Assembly (NCBI GenBank): GCA_965216395.1 | Contig: OZ244156.1 | Span: 1,426,001 to 1,490,000, forward strand | Length of the DNA stretch: 64,000 nt | Reading direction: 5' to 3' | DNA from: CAZBXD01 sp965216395 | GTDB lineage: Bacteria > Pseudomonadota > Alphaproteobacteria > Micavibrionales > SZUA-601 | Part shown: positions 1 to 9,385 of the stretch, piece by piece | How the letters are laid out: the number at the start of each line of letters is the position of its first letter | How positions within the stretch are numbered: position 1 is the first letter of the stretch | The notes under the pieces: generated by a model | The model's database searches: none | What the model saw: the letters and a program-made list of their open reading frames with translations, nothing else | Told to the model about the DNA's origin: nothing | Program-made: the position numbers and the translations under genes

Positions 1-1
1 C

Positions 2-1723
2 TCAGCAGCAAAGAAAAAACCTGCGCCTAACCCAACACCCGAAGAAGAGGCTACCGTTGGTGGCAACACATCTGCCTCAAGCTCGGATACTCAGAGTAAA
101 AAAGGCAGCACAGCGCAAGAAGCGGACCAGTCACAGAAAAGAACTTATACCTTACCAAAAATTGACACGGATAAGGCCTTTTTCGAGTTTTGGAAAAAAA
201 TGAAAAAGCTTAAGGACGAAGAAACAGGCCTTACAAAAATATATTTCGGTGACATGATTGATAAATTCAATGACTCCACTGAAGAAATTCGTAAAAATTA
301 TAAGCTTTCAGAAGATCAATATCTTAATTTTAATCCTAACAAAACACATTTCTTAGAAGAATTGACCATTGACGGTGATGTTGAGCAAGCCGATCAAGAA
401 AAGCGAATTATCTATAATTACGTAACTGAAGAAACTGAATTTAAAATTGAAATTATTCAAAAAGAGGGTAACGTTGAATGTCATAACGATGAAGCCTTTG
501 ACGCGGATGACGAGGTTGCCTATCTGATGATTAGCAAGGCGATGGCGGCGGGTATCTCACCCCTCGTCTTCACAGATTGCACCGAAGATCAGCACATCAA
601 ATTTGTTCGCGTAGCGAAAGCCTTGGGCGCGTTTTATTGTGACGCAGAGGGCAACACATATGACCCTGCCGGGACAATGGTGGAAACGGTCGATGGGACA
701 AAAGTAACCATTGAGAAGAAAGAAAAATCGGAAGTTAAAAAGGAAGAAGAAACGCCTAAGCCAGAGAAAGAAAAATTAAAAGCCGCTGCGGTGACAGATA
801 AAGAGATAGAACCCGCAACTAAAGATAATAAAAAGAAAGAAAAAAAGAAGAAGAAAAAAACTAAAAAGCAAGCCCCAGAGACAAAAGATAAAAAATCAGA
901 GCCAGCTGAAGAAAAACAAAAATCTGAAGAAGAAAAGAATAACGCCATCACCGCTGACAGTGTCGCACAAGAATTGGAAGCCCGTACGGAAAATCTTTCA
1001 ATTCCAGTGGAAGAAAATGAAGCACCAAAGATAGAGCTTGAAAACACCATCAAAGCCGCCCTGAGAGAGGTTGTTAACAATATCAGAACGGCCGATTCAG
1101 CCCTGAGAGATGAAGGAAAAAGAGCAGAATTTCAACAACATCTCAATAATTTTAAAGAATATGTTATTGATTCTGAAAATTCAAACACCTCCGATATAGC
1201 GCAGTTTGCCCCAATTTTCGCCGAAGCTGCAGGTGAAACAGAAACACCAGCCATGGACAAAGTTAATCGCATTACATTTGATGATGCTTGCGCAAACATA
1301 GGCGAATATTTTGCACAAATCGATGATGAATCAGCCATTATTGAGAGCGTAGAAGACCGTTTAATTGAACTTCAAGATCAAGATTTAAATTTTAACTCTC
1401 AACAACTGCATGTCATGACAAATTTTATGATGGAACTGAATGAAGACATGGCTGATGAAACCATCGAAAAAGATGAAAAATACTTTGAAAACTTATTAAG
1501 AGTGATTAATTTTCAAGAAAAAGAAGGGTATTCAAACACAAATCTGAGTCCCAGAACAACTATCCACGTATTATCATCATCAGATATTCAGAGTAACGCC
1601 AAAACCATAACACAACCGACAATAGAGAGTGAAGTCTCAGCCTATTTTGAAAACAAAGCAGACACGACACAGAAGAAGAAAAAAGGCAAAGCGATTATTA
1701 AGGAATTTGTGCCAGCTGGTTAA
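2..1723 (+). CDS. Large Lys/Glu-rich hypothetical protein, 5' end outside window
   Basis: Function unknown. The frame is open from base 2, so the methionine at 200 is probably internal and the gene starts upstream of the window. The visible part is about 573 residues. It has a Ser/Thr-rich start, a globular stretch, an extremely Lys/Glu-rich linker (about 720-940 in DNA) and a helical C-terminal half with a basic tail. The globular part contains AMAAG, TDCTED and LGAFYCDA, and the next gene has a matching stretch (AMEAG, SDCHED, LGVAYYDA). The FFEFWKKMKKLKDE segment matches FEEFWQRLMKLKQK of that neighbour, so the two are tandem paralogues 38 nt apart. I see no signal peptide or membrane segment. 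Intracellular location is inferred. Confidence 0.8.
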   Translation, partial: SAAKKKPAPNPTPEEEATVGGNTSASSSDTQSKKGSTAQEADQSQKRTYTLPKIDTDKAFFEFWKKMKKLKDEETGLTKIYFGDMIDKFNDSTEEIRKNYKLSEDQYLNFNPNKTHFLEELTIDGDVEQADQEKRIIYNYVTEETEFKIEIIQKEGNVECHNDEAFDADDEVAYLMISKAMAAGISPLVFTDCTEDQHIKFVRVAKALGAFYCDAEGNTYDPAGTMVETVDGTKVTIEKKEKSEVKKEEETPKPEKEKLKAAAVTDKEIEPATKDNKKKEKKKKKKTKKQAPETKDKKSEPAEEKQKSEEEKNNAITADSVAQELEARTENLSIPVEENEAPKIELENTIKAALREVVNNIRTADSALRDEGKRAEFQQHLNNFKEYVIDSENSNTSDIAQFAPIFAEAAGETETPAMDKVNRITFDDACANIGEYFAQIDDESAIIESVEDRLIELQDQDLNFNSQQLHVMTNFMMELNEDMADETIEKDEKYFENLLRVINFQEKEGYSNTNLSPRTTIHVLSSSDIQSNAKTITQPTIESEVSAYFENKADTTQKKKKGKAIIKEFVPAG

Positions 1724-1761
1724 GAAATAATATTATATTTGAATAATTTAGAGACAATAAA

Positions 1762-3867
1762 ATGAAAATTATTGCCGTAAAAAAAGAACAAGCCGATTTT
1801 GACGAAGCTTTGGAAAAGCGACGCAAAAAATTCGAAGAATTTTGGCAACGTTTGATGAAGCTTAAGCAAAAGGTTGCGGATAATCCTAATTATTTTAAAG
1901 ATAGTTGGAATACCTATGAGAAAGAGTTGTTTCCTATTCTGGATCAGCAAAAATACTATAAAAATTTTCATGGTTTAGAGTTTCATTTCAACGTTAAAAC
2001 GCTAACAAATTTGCCAGAGTCTTTTGGCAGCGACACCATCATTCCCTTCGCCATTAGAACAGAAAGTAAAAATTTTTATGACCTTGAAATCTCTCCCGAT
2101 AAAATCACAATTGAAGCCCGTGAAGAAGAGGCAGGCATCGATAAACAAGCCGCGCTTTTTTCTGTTGCCGCCGCGATGGAAGCCGGATTGGATATTTTAG
2201 ATTTCAGTGATTGTCACGAAGATGATCTGCCCCATTTTATAGCCGCCGCAATTGAATTGGGCGTGGCCTATTATGACGCCACGCTTGATGAAGTGGTCAA
2301 TATCCAAAATGAGGTGGATAAAGCCGAAGCGTCAAGCGAAATCACAGCTGAATTTAGTGATAATACAGGCGATACGGCAGAAAAAATCGTTGGTGAAGAT
2401 TCGCAAGAAATCTCAGAAGATGAAGATATTTTACCCTTACCAACAAAGGTTCAAGAAAGAGAGTCTGAGGAGACCCCACCACAAACATTGGAAGAAATTC
2501 TTGACGACGTTCTCCCCCAACCGACATTTGTTTCAGCAGAGGAAGTCCCTGAAGAAGAAGACAATACGTTAGATGAGGATGAAGAGACCGTCCAAGTAGT
2601 GTTAAACGAAGATGATAAAGCCGGCTATTTACAAGCCGTAAACCAGTTAAAAAATTATATTGATCAAGAAATTAGTCGTAAAAAAGATCTTGGCATCGAA
2701 AGCTATATAAACTATCACATCCCCGCCTTTGAGGAAGCGAAAGAAAATCTTGACATCGCGTGTGAACGTTTCGGTATTTCCAGTGATAAGGCCGAAAAGG
2801 GCGTTGATCAGGATATGATCAATGAATTTATCCAAGCAGTAAAAGGTTTAAATGAACAATGTGAAGAAAATATCAAAAATGAACATACTGTGTTAGTAGT
2901 ATACCTTCATAGACTTGAAGAATTTGCCAAATACGGAGGTGAGAAAAGTAGCAACGAAAAAATCACAAATGCACTAAAAAATAATCAAATAAGCAGTATA
3001 TCATGGAAACACGAAGATATAAAAGAGCTTTTAGGAAAATTTAACAAACGAGATCGTGACGAAGCGCATTCTTTTACAAAAAGTGACGAACAAGAACTAA
3101 TGGAGCGTAATTATACATATCTTAGTCTTAGCGTTGATATGGATAGACCCTTGGAAACCTTAAAATCGATTGAGACTCTTGCTATAATTGTTAGAGAAAT
3201 ATTTAAAGCATTAGATGTGAAATTTGAAGAAAATCCAGACTATATTCTCACTGATATAGATTTGCTAAAAATGCGTGAGACAAATTTTCTTATGAGTATG
3301 CTGAAGAATAATTCAAGTGAGCTGAAAAGTGAGCATACGGATAACATATATCGATCTGTCTTTGAAAAAGAACAAGTCTCTTTAGAAGACGACAACGCGC
3401 CTGTAAATATAGATACGCTGCGCGAAGCCCTGTTTGAACCAGGCAATGCAGCGGGCCTCCTTCTCGCGAAAATGGATATCGATTTAGGACTTGATGAAGA
3501 ATTATCCAAAAATGAAGATTATATGTTATTGAAAAATAATATTTTAGCATTGAAAAACTTTAGCAACCCAGAAGATTATCAAGAAATTGAAAAATTAATG
3601 ATAGATGCCTATTTGAGCGTATCTGACTATAATGATCGTATATCGGAATCTACGAAATTTTCCGACCATTATGTGAATAGTATAAATAGAGATATTCACT
3701 TAATAGTTCAAGCAAAAGCTATGACAGGCGTCACTGTTTATAAAAATTCCGCCCATTACAGAGAGGAAATGGCTAATCAAAACGCAGCAGAGGTAACTGT
3801 GAAGAAAAAACCTTTTGGACTTTTCAATAAAATTTTCGGTAAGAAAAAACAGCACGCCCCCCATTGA
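1762..3867 (+). CDS. Large hypothetical protein, paralogue of upstream gene
   Basis: Function unknown, 701 residues. Residues 10-45 (FEEFWQRLMKLKQK region) and about 130-180 (AMEAG, DFSDCHED, LGVAYYDA) match the preceding gene. An acidic low-complexity linker (about 185-290) separates this part from a long helical C-terminal region, which ends in a basic tail (GLFNKIFGKKK). The start is the first ATG after the upstream stop. A convincing ribosome site is not visible, so it may be translated together with the upstream gene. The globular module faintly recalls the LPD7-type module of relaxase-associated proteins, but that is a weak visual impression and no relaxase motif is present. Confidence 0.8.
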   Translation: MKIIAVKKEQADFDEALEKRRKKFEEFWQRLMKLKQKVADNPNYFKDSWNTYEKELFPILDQQKYYKNFHGLEFHFNVKTLTNLPESFGSDTIIPFAIRTESKNFYDLEISPDKITIEAREEEAGIDKQAALFSVAAAMEAGLDILDFSDCHEDDLPHFIAAAIELGVAYYDATLDEVVNIQNEVDKAEASSEITAEFSDNTGDTAEKIVGEDSQEISEDEDILPLPTKVQERESEETPPQTLEEILDDVLPQPTFVSAEEVPEEEDNTLDEDEETVQVVLNEDDKAGYLQAVNQLKNYIDQEISRKKDLGIESYINYHIPAFEEAKENLDIACERFGISSDKAEKGVDQDMINEFIQAVKGLNEQCEENIKNEHTVLVVYLHRLEEFAKYGGEKSSNEKITNALKNNQISSISWKHEDIKELLGKFNKRDRDEAHSFTKSDEQELMERNYTYLSLSVDMDRPLETLKSIETLAIIVREIFKALDVKFEENPDYILTDIDLLKMRETNFLMSMLKNNSSELKSEHTDNIYRSVFEKEQVSLEDDNAPVNIDTLREALFEPGNAAGLLLAKMDIDLGLDEELSKNEDYMLLKNNILALKNFSNPEDYQEIEKLMIDAYLSVSDYNDRISESTKFSDHYVNSINRDIHLIVQAKAMTGVTVYKNSAHYREEMANQNAAEVTVKKKPFGLFNKIFGKKKQHAPH

Positions 3868-3897
3868 TTAAATAAATTTTCAAAAGGATTTTTTCCA

Positions 3898-3910
3898 GCG
3901 GGAGCCCCGC
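3898..3910 (+). terminator. GC-rich hairpin after the paralogue pair
   Basis: A five-base-pair GCGGG/CCCGC hairpin with loop AGC lies 30 nt after the stop. It has no T-run, so it could be a weak or Rho-assisted end or simply a structured spacer. Confidence 0.25.
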
Positions 3911-3975
3911 GTAAATAAATGCTTACAAAACAAACAAAGCGGATCTTTGCGATATGATCATCTCCGCATAAATAA

Positions 3976-4004
3976 TTGACATATTAAATATATCACTCTA
4001 TAGT
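3976..4004 (+). promoter_or_regulatory. Sigma-70-type promoter for 4031 gene
   Basis: TTGACA at 3976-3981 and TATAGT at 3999-4004 with exactly 17 nt between them. The predicted RNA start is near 4011, which gives a leader of about 20 nt. Confidence 0.75.
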
Positions 4005-4030
4005 ATGAACATACTAAGTGATTAAAAGAT

Positions 4031-4420
4031 ATGCATAAAGAGCATCCAGAATACAAAAAAAAACACACTGCGCGTTCCATCATAATGGGGGAGAGTGGTA
4101 AATTTGGCCTTATTGGCGTCATAGAAAGTTTCAATGAAATCAAAAACCAAATCACTAAAAGTCAGAATGTTTTAAAGATCAGTATTTTAGTAAGCAAAAA
4201 AGAATACGAAGAAGCGTTAGACAAAGCACAGGAATTGCTTGAAATATATCAAGATTTTGTTTTGAATCAGGAAATGACCTTCACGGTGGAAGAAATTCGC
4301 CATTTACGAGATGAAATGACCGGTGGTCGCATACAACAAGAGAAAACCCCACTTTATCGAATAAAAAACTTCAATCAAATGATCACAAAACATATTGGAA
4401 ACCACAAAAAAATTATTTGA
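4031..4420 (+). CDS. Small hypothetical protein, helical, paralogue of 4477 gene
   Basis: Function unknown, 129 residues, predicted soluble and mostly helical. Its core FNEIKNQITKSQN, the Tyr/Leu-rich helix after residue 55, the F-T-V-E-E-I-R-H-L segment and the C-terminal FNQMITKHI line up with FQEIKTQIEQSKN, FTVQGVRNL and LDDFIQDITEKI of the next gene, so the two are diverged tandem duplicates. It has its own near-consensus promoter. The ribosome site is weak (AAAAG close to the ATG). The stop codon overlaps the -35 box of the next gene's promoter. Confidence 0.75.
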   Translation: MHKEHPEYKKKHTARSIIMGESGKFGLIGVIESFNEIKNQITKSQNVLKISILVSKKEYEEALDKAQELLEIYQDFVLNQEMTFTVEEIRHLRDEMTGGRIQQEKTPLYRIKNFNQMITKHIGNHKKII

Positions 4421-4445
4421 CATATAGTTGTAAAGTGTTTAAGTT
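4417..4445 (+). promoter_or_regulatory. TTGACATA-type promoter for 4477 gene
   Basis: TTGACA at 4417-4422 overlaps the stop codon of the upstream gene. TAAGTT lies 17 nt downstream. The same weak -10 at the same spacing occurs in the promoter at 23386-23414, which supports it. TATGCT at 4445-4450 is another -10 candidate but the spacing would be 22. Confidence 0.5.
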
Positions 4446-4476
4446 ATGCTTATTCTTAAATACGGAGATATTTTAA

Positions 4477-4887
4477 ATGCATCCCCCAAGTGAAATAGCA
4501 TGCACACTTTTAAAGATAGATGATCTTATCGGTGGAAAAGACGATGAAGTTGGGCGCAATAATGTTGAAAAAAAATTTCAAGAAATCAAAACTCAAATAG
4601 AACAAAGTAAAAATTTAATATCAGAGGCTGTCTATGTCGAAAATAAGACAGATAGACTAAAAAGTCACGACATGGCGCTTTCCCTTACGCAAAAATATGA
4701 AGATTTGATCCAGAATAAAAAAGCCCTATTTACGGTGCAAGGTGTTCGCAATTTAAAAAATGGCTTAAACGGATTTGGTCGAAAAAATTACATGATTAGT
4801 ATGCCACGCCTTGATGATTTCATCCAAGACATCACCGAAAAGATTGAATCATGTCAAACGAACGGTGCAAAGGCTATTCCTGCCTAA
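4477..4887 (+). CDS. Small hypothetical protein, helical, paralogue of 4031 gene
   Basis: Function unknown, 136 residues, no membrane segment. It shares its order of helices and the phrases FQEIKTQI, FTVQGVRNL and DDFIQDI with the 129-residue product just upstream, at low identity. The start at 4477 is supported by CGGAG ten bases upstream. A hairpin follows the stop. Having two separately transcribed diverged copies suggests non-redundant roles, but nothing in the sequence says which. Confidence 0.75.
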   Translation: MHPPSEIACTLLKIDDLIGGKDDEVGRNNVEKKFQEIKTQIEQSKNLISEAVYVENKTDRLKSHDMALSLTQKYEDLIQNKKALFTVQGVRNLKNGLNGFGRKNYMISMPRLDDFIQDITEKIESCQTNGAKAIPA

Positions 4888-4908
4888 TACAAAAATCTTA
4901 AGTTAAAA

Positions 4909-4929
4909 AACCCTCTCGCCAAGAGGGTT
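4909..4929. terminator. Hairpin terminator before ileS
   Basis: Perfect 8-bp stem AACCCTCT/AGAGGGTT with a 5-nt loop, flanked by AATCTT/AAGATT that can lengthen it. The T-run is on the minus-strand side, so it looks strongest as a block to leftward transcription, but it also closes the 4477 gene. Confidence 0.6.
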
Positions 4930-5048
4930 AAGATTTGCTAGATTAATTTTATGAACAAAGATAAAACCATTCGTCATATAATGATTATTGCCCAATAGGG
5001 GCAATTCATTCTTTTCTCACATCACATTTTGCGCTAATTTTCAAATCA

Positions 5049-5081
5049 TTGACATTTCAAATGGTTATTAAACTCTATCAA
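5049..5081 (+). promoter_or_regulatory. Possible ileS promoter
   Basis: A consensus TTGACA at 5049-5054 lies 60 nt before ileS. No good -10 sits at 16-18 nt (CTCTAT at 18, TATCAA at 21), so only the -35 is convincing. Confidence 0.3.
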
Positions 5082-5113
5082 AGACTCACTTACACAAGGC
5101 TTTTTAAAAACAA

Positions 5114-8068
5114 ATGACAGATCATAATAAAACAAACGACACCCCAACAAACCAATCTCAAAATGATGATTATAAAGACACACTGTTTTTGCCTAAGGCG
5201 GATTTTCCAATGCGCGCCGGTTTAACAGAAAAAGAGCCTAAGATTTTAGAAAAATGGTGGGATGAGGGAGATCTCTATAAAACGCTGATTGAACAAACGA
5301 AAGACAAGGCGCGATATATTTTGCATTGGGGCCCCCCGTTTGCCAATGGCCATTTGCATATGGGGCATACGCTTTCTTATGTGGTTAAGGATGTCATTAT
5401 TCGTTCACAATTTATGCTCGGCAAACAAGCGCCATCGGTCACGGGCTGGGATTGTCATGGATTGCCCATTGAATGGATGGTGGAAAAACAATATCGCGAA
5501 CAGGGTAAGGATAAGGATGAGGTACCCGTCCTGCAATTCCGTGAAGAATGTCGCCAATTTGCTCTCAAATGGAAAGCGGTTCAAGGCGAAGAAATGAAAC
5601 GTTTAGGGATTATTGCCGATTGGGACAATCCTTATTTAACGATGGATAATGAAAGTGAGGCTGCCATTGCGGCCGAAGCGCTCAAATTTGCGGAAAACGG
5701 CATGATGTATCGTGCTTTGCGTCCCGTGATGTGGTCAACGGTTGAAAAAACCGCATTGGCAGAGGCGGAAACTGAATATAAAGAACACACTTCCACGACA
5801 ATCTATGTTGCGTTTAAAGTGGTTCAAGCCAAAACGCCTGAAACAGAGGGCGCAGAAATTGTGATCTGGACAACAACACCATGGACGATTCCAGCCAATC
5901 GTATGATTGCGGTGCATAATGATATTGATTATTGCGTCCTTAAGGTCCAATCACAAACCGAAGAAGCCAAGGTTGAAATTAGTGCGGGTCGCACATTGAT
6001 CATTGCCAAAGATTTGGTGGAAACCTTTACGCGTCATTGTGGTATTGATGGGTTTAAAACCCTTGCCACGATCAAGGGCTCTGAATTGATCGGTACGCAA
6101 TGCGCCCACCCACTACGCGGTCATGCAGAAGATCAAAATGATTATTTCGGATTTGATGTCGGGGTTTATCATGGGGATTTTGTCACCACAGATGCGGGAA
6201 CAGGGTGTGTCCATTGTGCGCCATCTCATGGTAAGGATGATTTTGATTTAGGACGTCAAAACGGTATTGATCCGGAAGAAATCGTCAATGATGACGGCAC
6301 ATATTGTGATCATGTCGGCCTGTTTGCTGGATTGGATATATACGATGAAAACGGCAAAGAAGGTCAGGCCAATGGCGCAGTCATTTCTAAATTATTCCAT
6401 GCGGGTGCTTTAATATCAAAGGGTAAATTACGCCATGAATACCCCCATTCTTGGCGTTCCAAGGCGCCTTTGATTTTCCGTGCGACACCCCAATGGTATA
6501 TTGAATTGGATCAATCGGGGTTGCGTAACACGGCGCTTAATGAAATTAAAAAAACCGAATGGTTCCCGAAACAATCGATCAATCGCATTACCGCCATGGT
6601 ATCGGGACGCCCGGACTGGTGTATTTCACGTCAACGTGTTTGGGGGGTGCCGATCGCGCTGTTCGTGGATAAAAAAACCAAGCAGGTTTTGGTCGATAAG
6701 GATGTGAATCAACGCATCATTGACGCCATGAATGAACGGGGTGCGGATGCGTGGTATGGCGATGATCCGCAAAGCTTTTTGGGCGACACCTATTCAGCCG
6801 ATGATTATGAACAAGTGCGCGATGTTATTGATGTTTGGTTTGAATCGGGTTCAACCCATGCGTTTGTTTGCGAAGCGCGCGATGATCTGGCCTGGCCAGC
6901 GGATCTTTACATGGAAGGCAATGACCAACATCGTGGTTGGTTCCAATCATCCCTTTTACAATCCTGTGGAACCCGTGGCCAAGCCCCGTATAAACAAGTC
7001 ATGACCCATGGTATGGTTTTGGATAAACATGGTAAAAAAATGTCGAAATCTTTGGGCAATGTGGTTGATCCGATGAAATTGGTTGGCCAATATGGCGCGG
7101 ATATTATTCGCCTTTGGTGTGTCAGCCAAAATTTCATGGATGATATGCGCATCAGTAATGAATCCATTAAGGTACAAACGGATCTGTATCGCCGTTTTCG
7201 TAATACATTGCGTTACCTTTTGGGGAATTTAGATGGTTTTAAGGCGGATGAACGCGTTGACTTAGTTGAACATTATGATCAATTGCCCGAATTGGAACAA
7301 TGGATTCTCCACCGCGCGCAAGAAGTGGCCACGGATATCGAAGCCAAAGTGGCACGTTATGATTTTTATGGCACCTATATGACGATTCATGATTTTTGCA
7401 ACCAAGATTTATCGGCTTTTTATTTTGATATTCGCAAAGACCGTCTTTACTTGGATCGTCCCGACCTTTTTGAGCGTCGTGCCACACGTTCCGTTTTGGA
7501 GGTTCTTTATGATTGCCTGACCACATGGTTGGCCCCTTTTATCCCCTTTACGATGGAAGAAACATGGGCGGCACGCCCCCAAGGAGTGCTCCCAGCTGAA
7601 ACCATGGCGTCGGTGCATCAACGCACCTATACCCAATTGCCCGCTATATTCAAAAATGAGGTGATCAATAAGAAATGGCATCGTATTCGCGATATCCGTG
7701 GGCTGATTACCGGCGCGATTGAAATTGAACGTTCTGAAAAACGAATCCGCTCATCACTAGAGGCACATCCAACGCTTTATCTAGCACATAAAGAGGATCA
7801 TGATTTGTTAAATGAGGATGGTTGGGCCGAAGTGGCCATTACCTCCGCTTTGTCTGTTGTTAAAGAAAAAGGCCCGAAAGAAGCCTTTACGACAGATGAT
7901 GCAGGGGCGATTTCGGTTGTCATTAACCAAGCAGAGGGACAAAAATGCGTCCGTTCTTGGAAAATCTCCCCTGATGTAGGTCGTAATCCTGATTACCCTG
8001 ATCTTTCACCGCGTGACGCCGATGCGGTGGCCTATTTACGCGATAAAATGGCTAAAACGGGGTCATAA
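5114..8068 (+). CDS. ileS: Isoleucine--tRNA ligase
   Basis: Class I aminoacyl-tRNA synthetase that charges tRNA-Ile in the cytoplasm, 984 residues. The HIGH-type motif HMGH is at 82-85, GWDCHGLPIEW follows, and KMSKS is at 642-646. The long insertion between them is the CP1 editing domain (TTTPWTIPAN). The C-terminal zinc-ribbon region is degenerate: KCVRSW keeps one of the four cysteines known from the E. coli enzyme, and the second pair is replaced near LSPRDA. Similar loss is, to my knowledge, common in alphaproteobacterial enzymes. The upstream hairpin and a TTGACA box suggest independent transcription, and the S66 peptidase gene follows after 20 nt. Confidence 0.98.
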   Translation: MTDHNKTNDTPTNQSQNDDYKDTLFLPKADFPMRAGLTEKEPKILEKWWDEGDLYKTLIEQTKDKARYILHWGPPFANGHLHMGHTLSYVVKDVIIRSQFMLGKQAPSVTGWDCHGLPIEWMVEKQYREQGKDKDEVPVLQFREECRQFALKWKAVQGEEMKRLGIIADWDNPYLTMDNESEAAIAAEALKFAENGMMYRALRPVMWSTVEKTALAEAETEYKEHTSTTIYVAFKVVQAKTPETEGAEIVIWTTTPWTIPANRMIAVHNDIDYCVLKVQSQTEEAKVEISAGRTLIIAKDLVETFTRHCGIDGFKTLATIKGSELIGTQCAHPLRGHAEDQNDYFGFDVGVYHGDFVTTDAGTGCVHCAPSHGKDDFDLGRQNGIDPEEIVNDDGTYCDHVGLFAGLDIYDENGKEGQANGAVISKLFHAGALISKGKLRHEYPHSWRSKAPLIFRATPQWYIELDQSGLRNTALNEIKKTEWFPKQSINRITAMVSGRPDWCISRQRVWGVPIALFVDKKTKQVLVDKDVNQRIIDAMNERGADAWYGDDPQSFLGDTYSADDYEQVRDVIDVWFESGSTHAFVCEARDDLAWPADLYMEGNDQHRGWFQSSLLQSCGTRGQAPYKQVMTHGMVLDKHGKKMSKSLGNVVDPMKLVGQYGADIIRLWCVSQNFMDDMRISNESIKVQTDLYRRFRNTLRYLLGNLDGFKADERVDLVEHYDQLPELEQWILHRAQEVATDIEAKVARYDFYGTYMTIHDFCNQDLSAFYFDIRKDRLYLDRPDLFERRATRSVLEVLYDCLTTWLAPFIPFTMEETWAARPQGVLPAETMASVHQRTYTQLPAIFKNEVINKKWHRIRDIRGLITGAIEIERSEKRIRSSLEAHPTLYLAHKEDHDLLNEDGWAEVAITSALSVVKEKGPKEAFTTDDAGAISVVINQAEGQKCVRSWKISPDVGRNPDYPDLSPRDADAVAYLRDKMAKTGS

Positions 8069-8088
8069 AGAATAAGGAAACATAGATC

Positions 8089-9060
8089 ATGACGGTTATT
8101 ATTCCACCCGCCCTCACAACAGGCGATACAGTTGGCATTATCGCCCCTAGTGAAGGCATGCGTGACATACCAGCACCGCATTCGCGCGGCGCCCATGGTG
8201 TGACGTATCTTGAATCATTGGGTTTAAAAGTGAAATTTGCACCGCATATTCATGATACTGATTTTTGGGGGGGTGCCACGCCCGAAAAACGGGCGCAAGA
8301 CCTTCATGATCTGTGGGATGACCCAGAGGTTAAAATGATTATGATGTGTTTTGGTGGACAATATGCACATCTTCTACTCGATCACCTTGATTTTGAACGT
8401 TTAAAGAAAACGCCAAAGATTTTTTCAGGTATGTCAGATGGCACGATTTTAACCAGCGCAATCTATCAAAAATGCAATATCATGACTTATAACGGGACTA
8501 ATTTATATGATTCTTTGGGTTATCCGCTTTCACCCATGATGGCTAAAAATTTTGAGGAAACATTTAGGGGTGACGGCTGCGTTACTATCACTGAAAACCC
8601 TGATCAATGTTTCCATCATTGGAGTGACACACCCCAAGACATGAGTCACATCCATTATTCAGGATGGGCGATTATCCGAGCCGGTCACGCCCAAGGGCAT
8701 TCCATCGCTGGTCTCATGTCACGATTGATCACGCTTGATTATGTCGGATATCGTTTTAACTATGAAAAGGCCATTCTATTCATAGAAGGCGTGACAAATT
8801 TTAAAGATTTTTGTCTTGAACTGATTGCTATGAAACAACGTGGTATTTTTGAACAGATCAATGGCCTTGTTTTGGGTTATTTTTGCTTTGTTGACAACCA
8901 AGAGGATGTCGGTCGTTTCGCGCTTGATATCCTGAGTGAGTATGATTTCCCCATCGTCAAAATAGCCGAATATGGTCATTTTGCGGAAAATTATAATTTT
9001 CCTATCGGCGCCAAAACATCACTCAACACGGATACAAAAACCATCACTTTTGAGCGATAA
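8089..9060 (+). CDS. S66-family LD-carboxypeptidase (LdcA/MccF-like)
   Basis: Serine peptidase family S66, whose members trim the L,D bond of muropeptide tetrapeptides in peptidoglycan recycling or cleave microcin-C-type peptide adenylates. The catalytic triad can be read directly: Ser116 in GMSDGT, Glu233 in LFIEG and His297 in YGHFAENYNFPIG. The N-terminal GDTVGIIAPS is typical. It has 323 residues, close to family length, and no signal peptide, so it is cytoplasmic. It starts 20 nt after ileS and is probably co-transcribed. Which of the two activities applies cannot be decided from the sequence. Confidence 0.9.
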   Translation: MTVIIPPALTTGDTVGIIAPSEGMRDIPAPHSRGAHGVTYLESLGLKVKFAPHIHDTDFWGGATPEKRAQDLHDLWDDPEVKMIMMCFGGQYAHLLLDHLDFERLKKTPKIFSGMSDGTILTSAIYQKCNIMTYNGTNLYDSLGYPLSPMMAKNFEETFRGDGCVTITENPDQCFHHWSDTPQDMSHIHYSGWAIIRAGHAQGHSIAGLMSRLITLDYVGYRFNYEKAILFIEGVTNFKDFCLELIAMKQRGIFEQINGLVLGYFCFVDNQEDVGRFALDILSEYDFPIVKIAEYGHFAENYNFPIGAKTSLNTDTKTITFER

Positions 9061-9062
9061 AA

Positions 9063-9338
9063 TTATAACCTAGCTGCGTTTCTGGCGAATTTTGGAAATG
9101 TTTGGGGGAAAGCCTTACGCATAGATTGCTGATGAATACGAATCTCTGTTAAATCATTAAATCCGTTTTCTGTGATTTCTTTTTTAAGATAGTTTATAGC
9201 ATTAAGCTTATCTTGGTTTGATACATGGTTAAGGTCAACAACCTTTGCCAAAGAACATCTCGCTTGAAAAAAATCTTCTTTATTCTTATGAAGTATAGCT
9301 TTATCGAGATCTAAAACTTTTATATCTATCGTATCCAT
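9063..9338 (-). CDS. Small hypothetical protein
   Basis: Function unknown, 91 residues, predicted helical and soluble, with one cysteine and no recognised motif. The start is backed by an AAGGA ribosome site about ten bases upstream and by a possible promoter of the same TTRACATA type as the other orphans of this window. It is convergent with the S66 peptidase gene with a 2-nt gap and divergent from marC. Confidence 0.6.
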   Translation of the reverse strand: MDTIDIKVLDLDKAILHKNKEDFFQARCSLAKVVDLNHVSNQDKLNAINYLKKEITENGFNDLTEIRIHQQSMRKAFPQTFPKFARNAARL

Positions 9339-9385
9339 TGTTTTTATCCTTATTTATCTGAATTAATTACAGATTAAACACGATT

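Noticed and set aside
634..1080. Long minus-strand open frame opposite the first gene
   Set aside because: It is the mirror of the Lys/Glu-rich linker. The Ser/Phe-rich translation, absence of a ribosome site and lack of motifs mark it as a shadow.
2..3867. Conjugative relaxase or LPD7 assignment for the large paralogues
   Set aside because: Only a loose pattern likeness in one module. No HUH motif, helicase or mobilisation gene is present.
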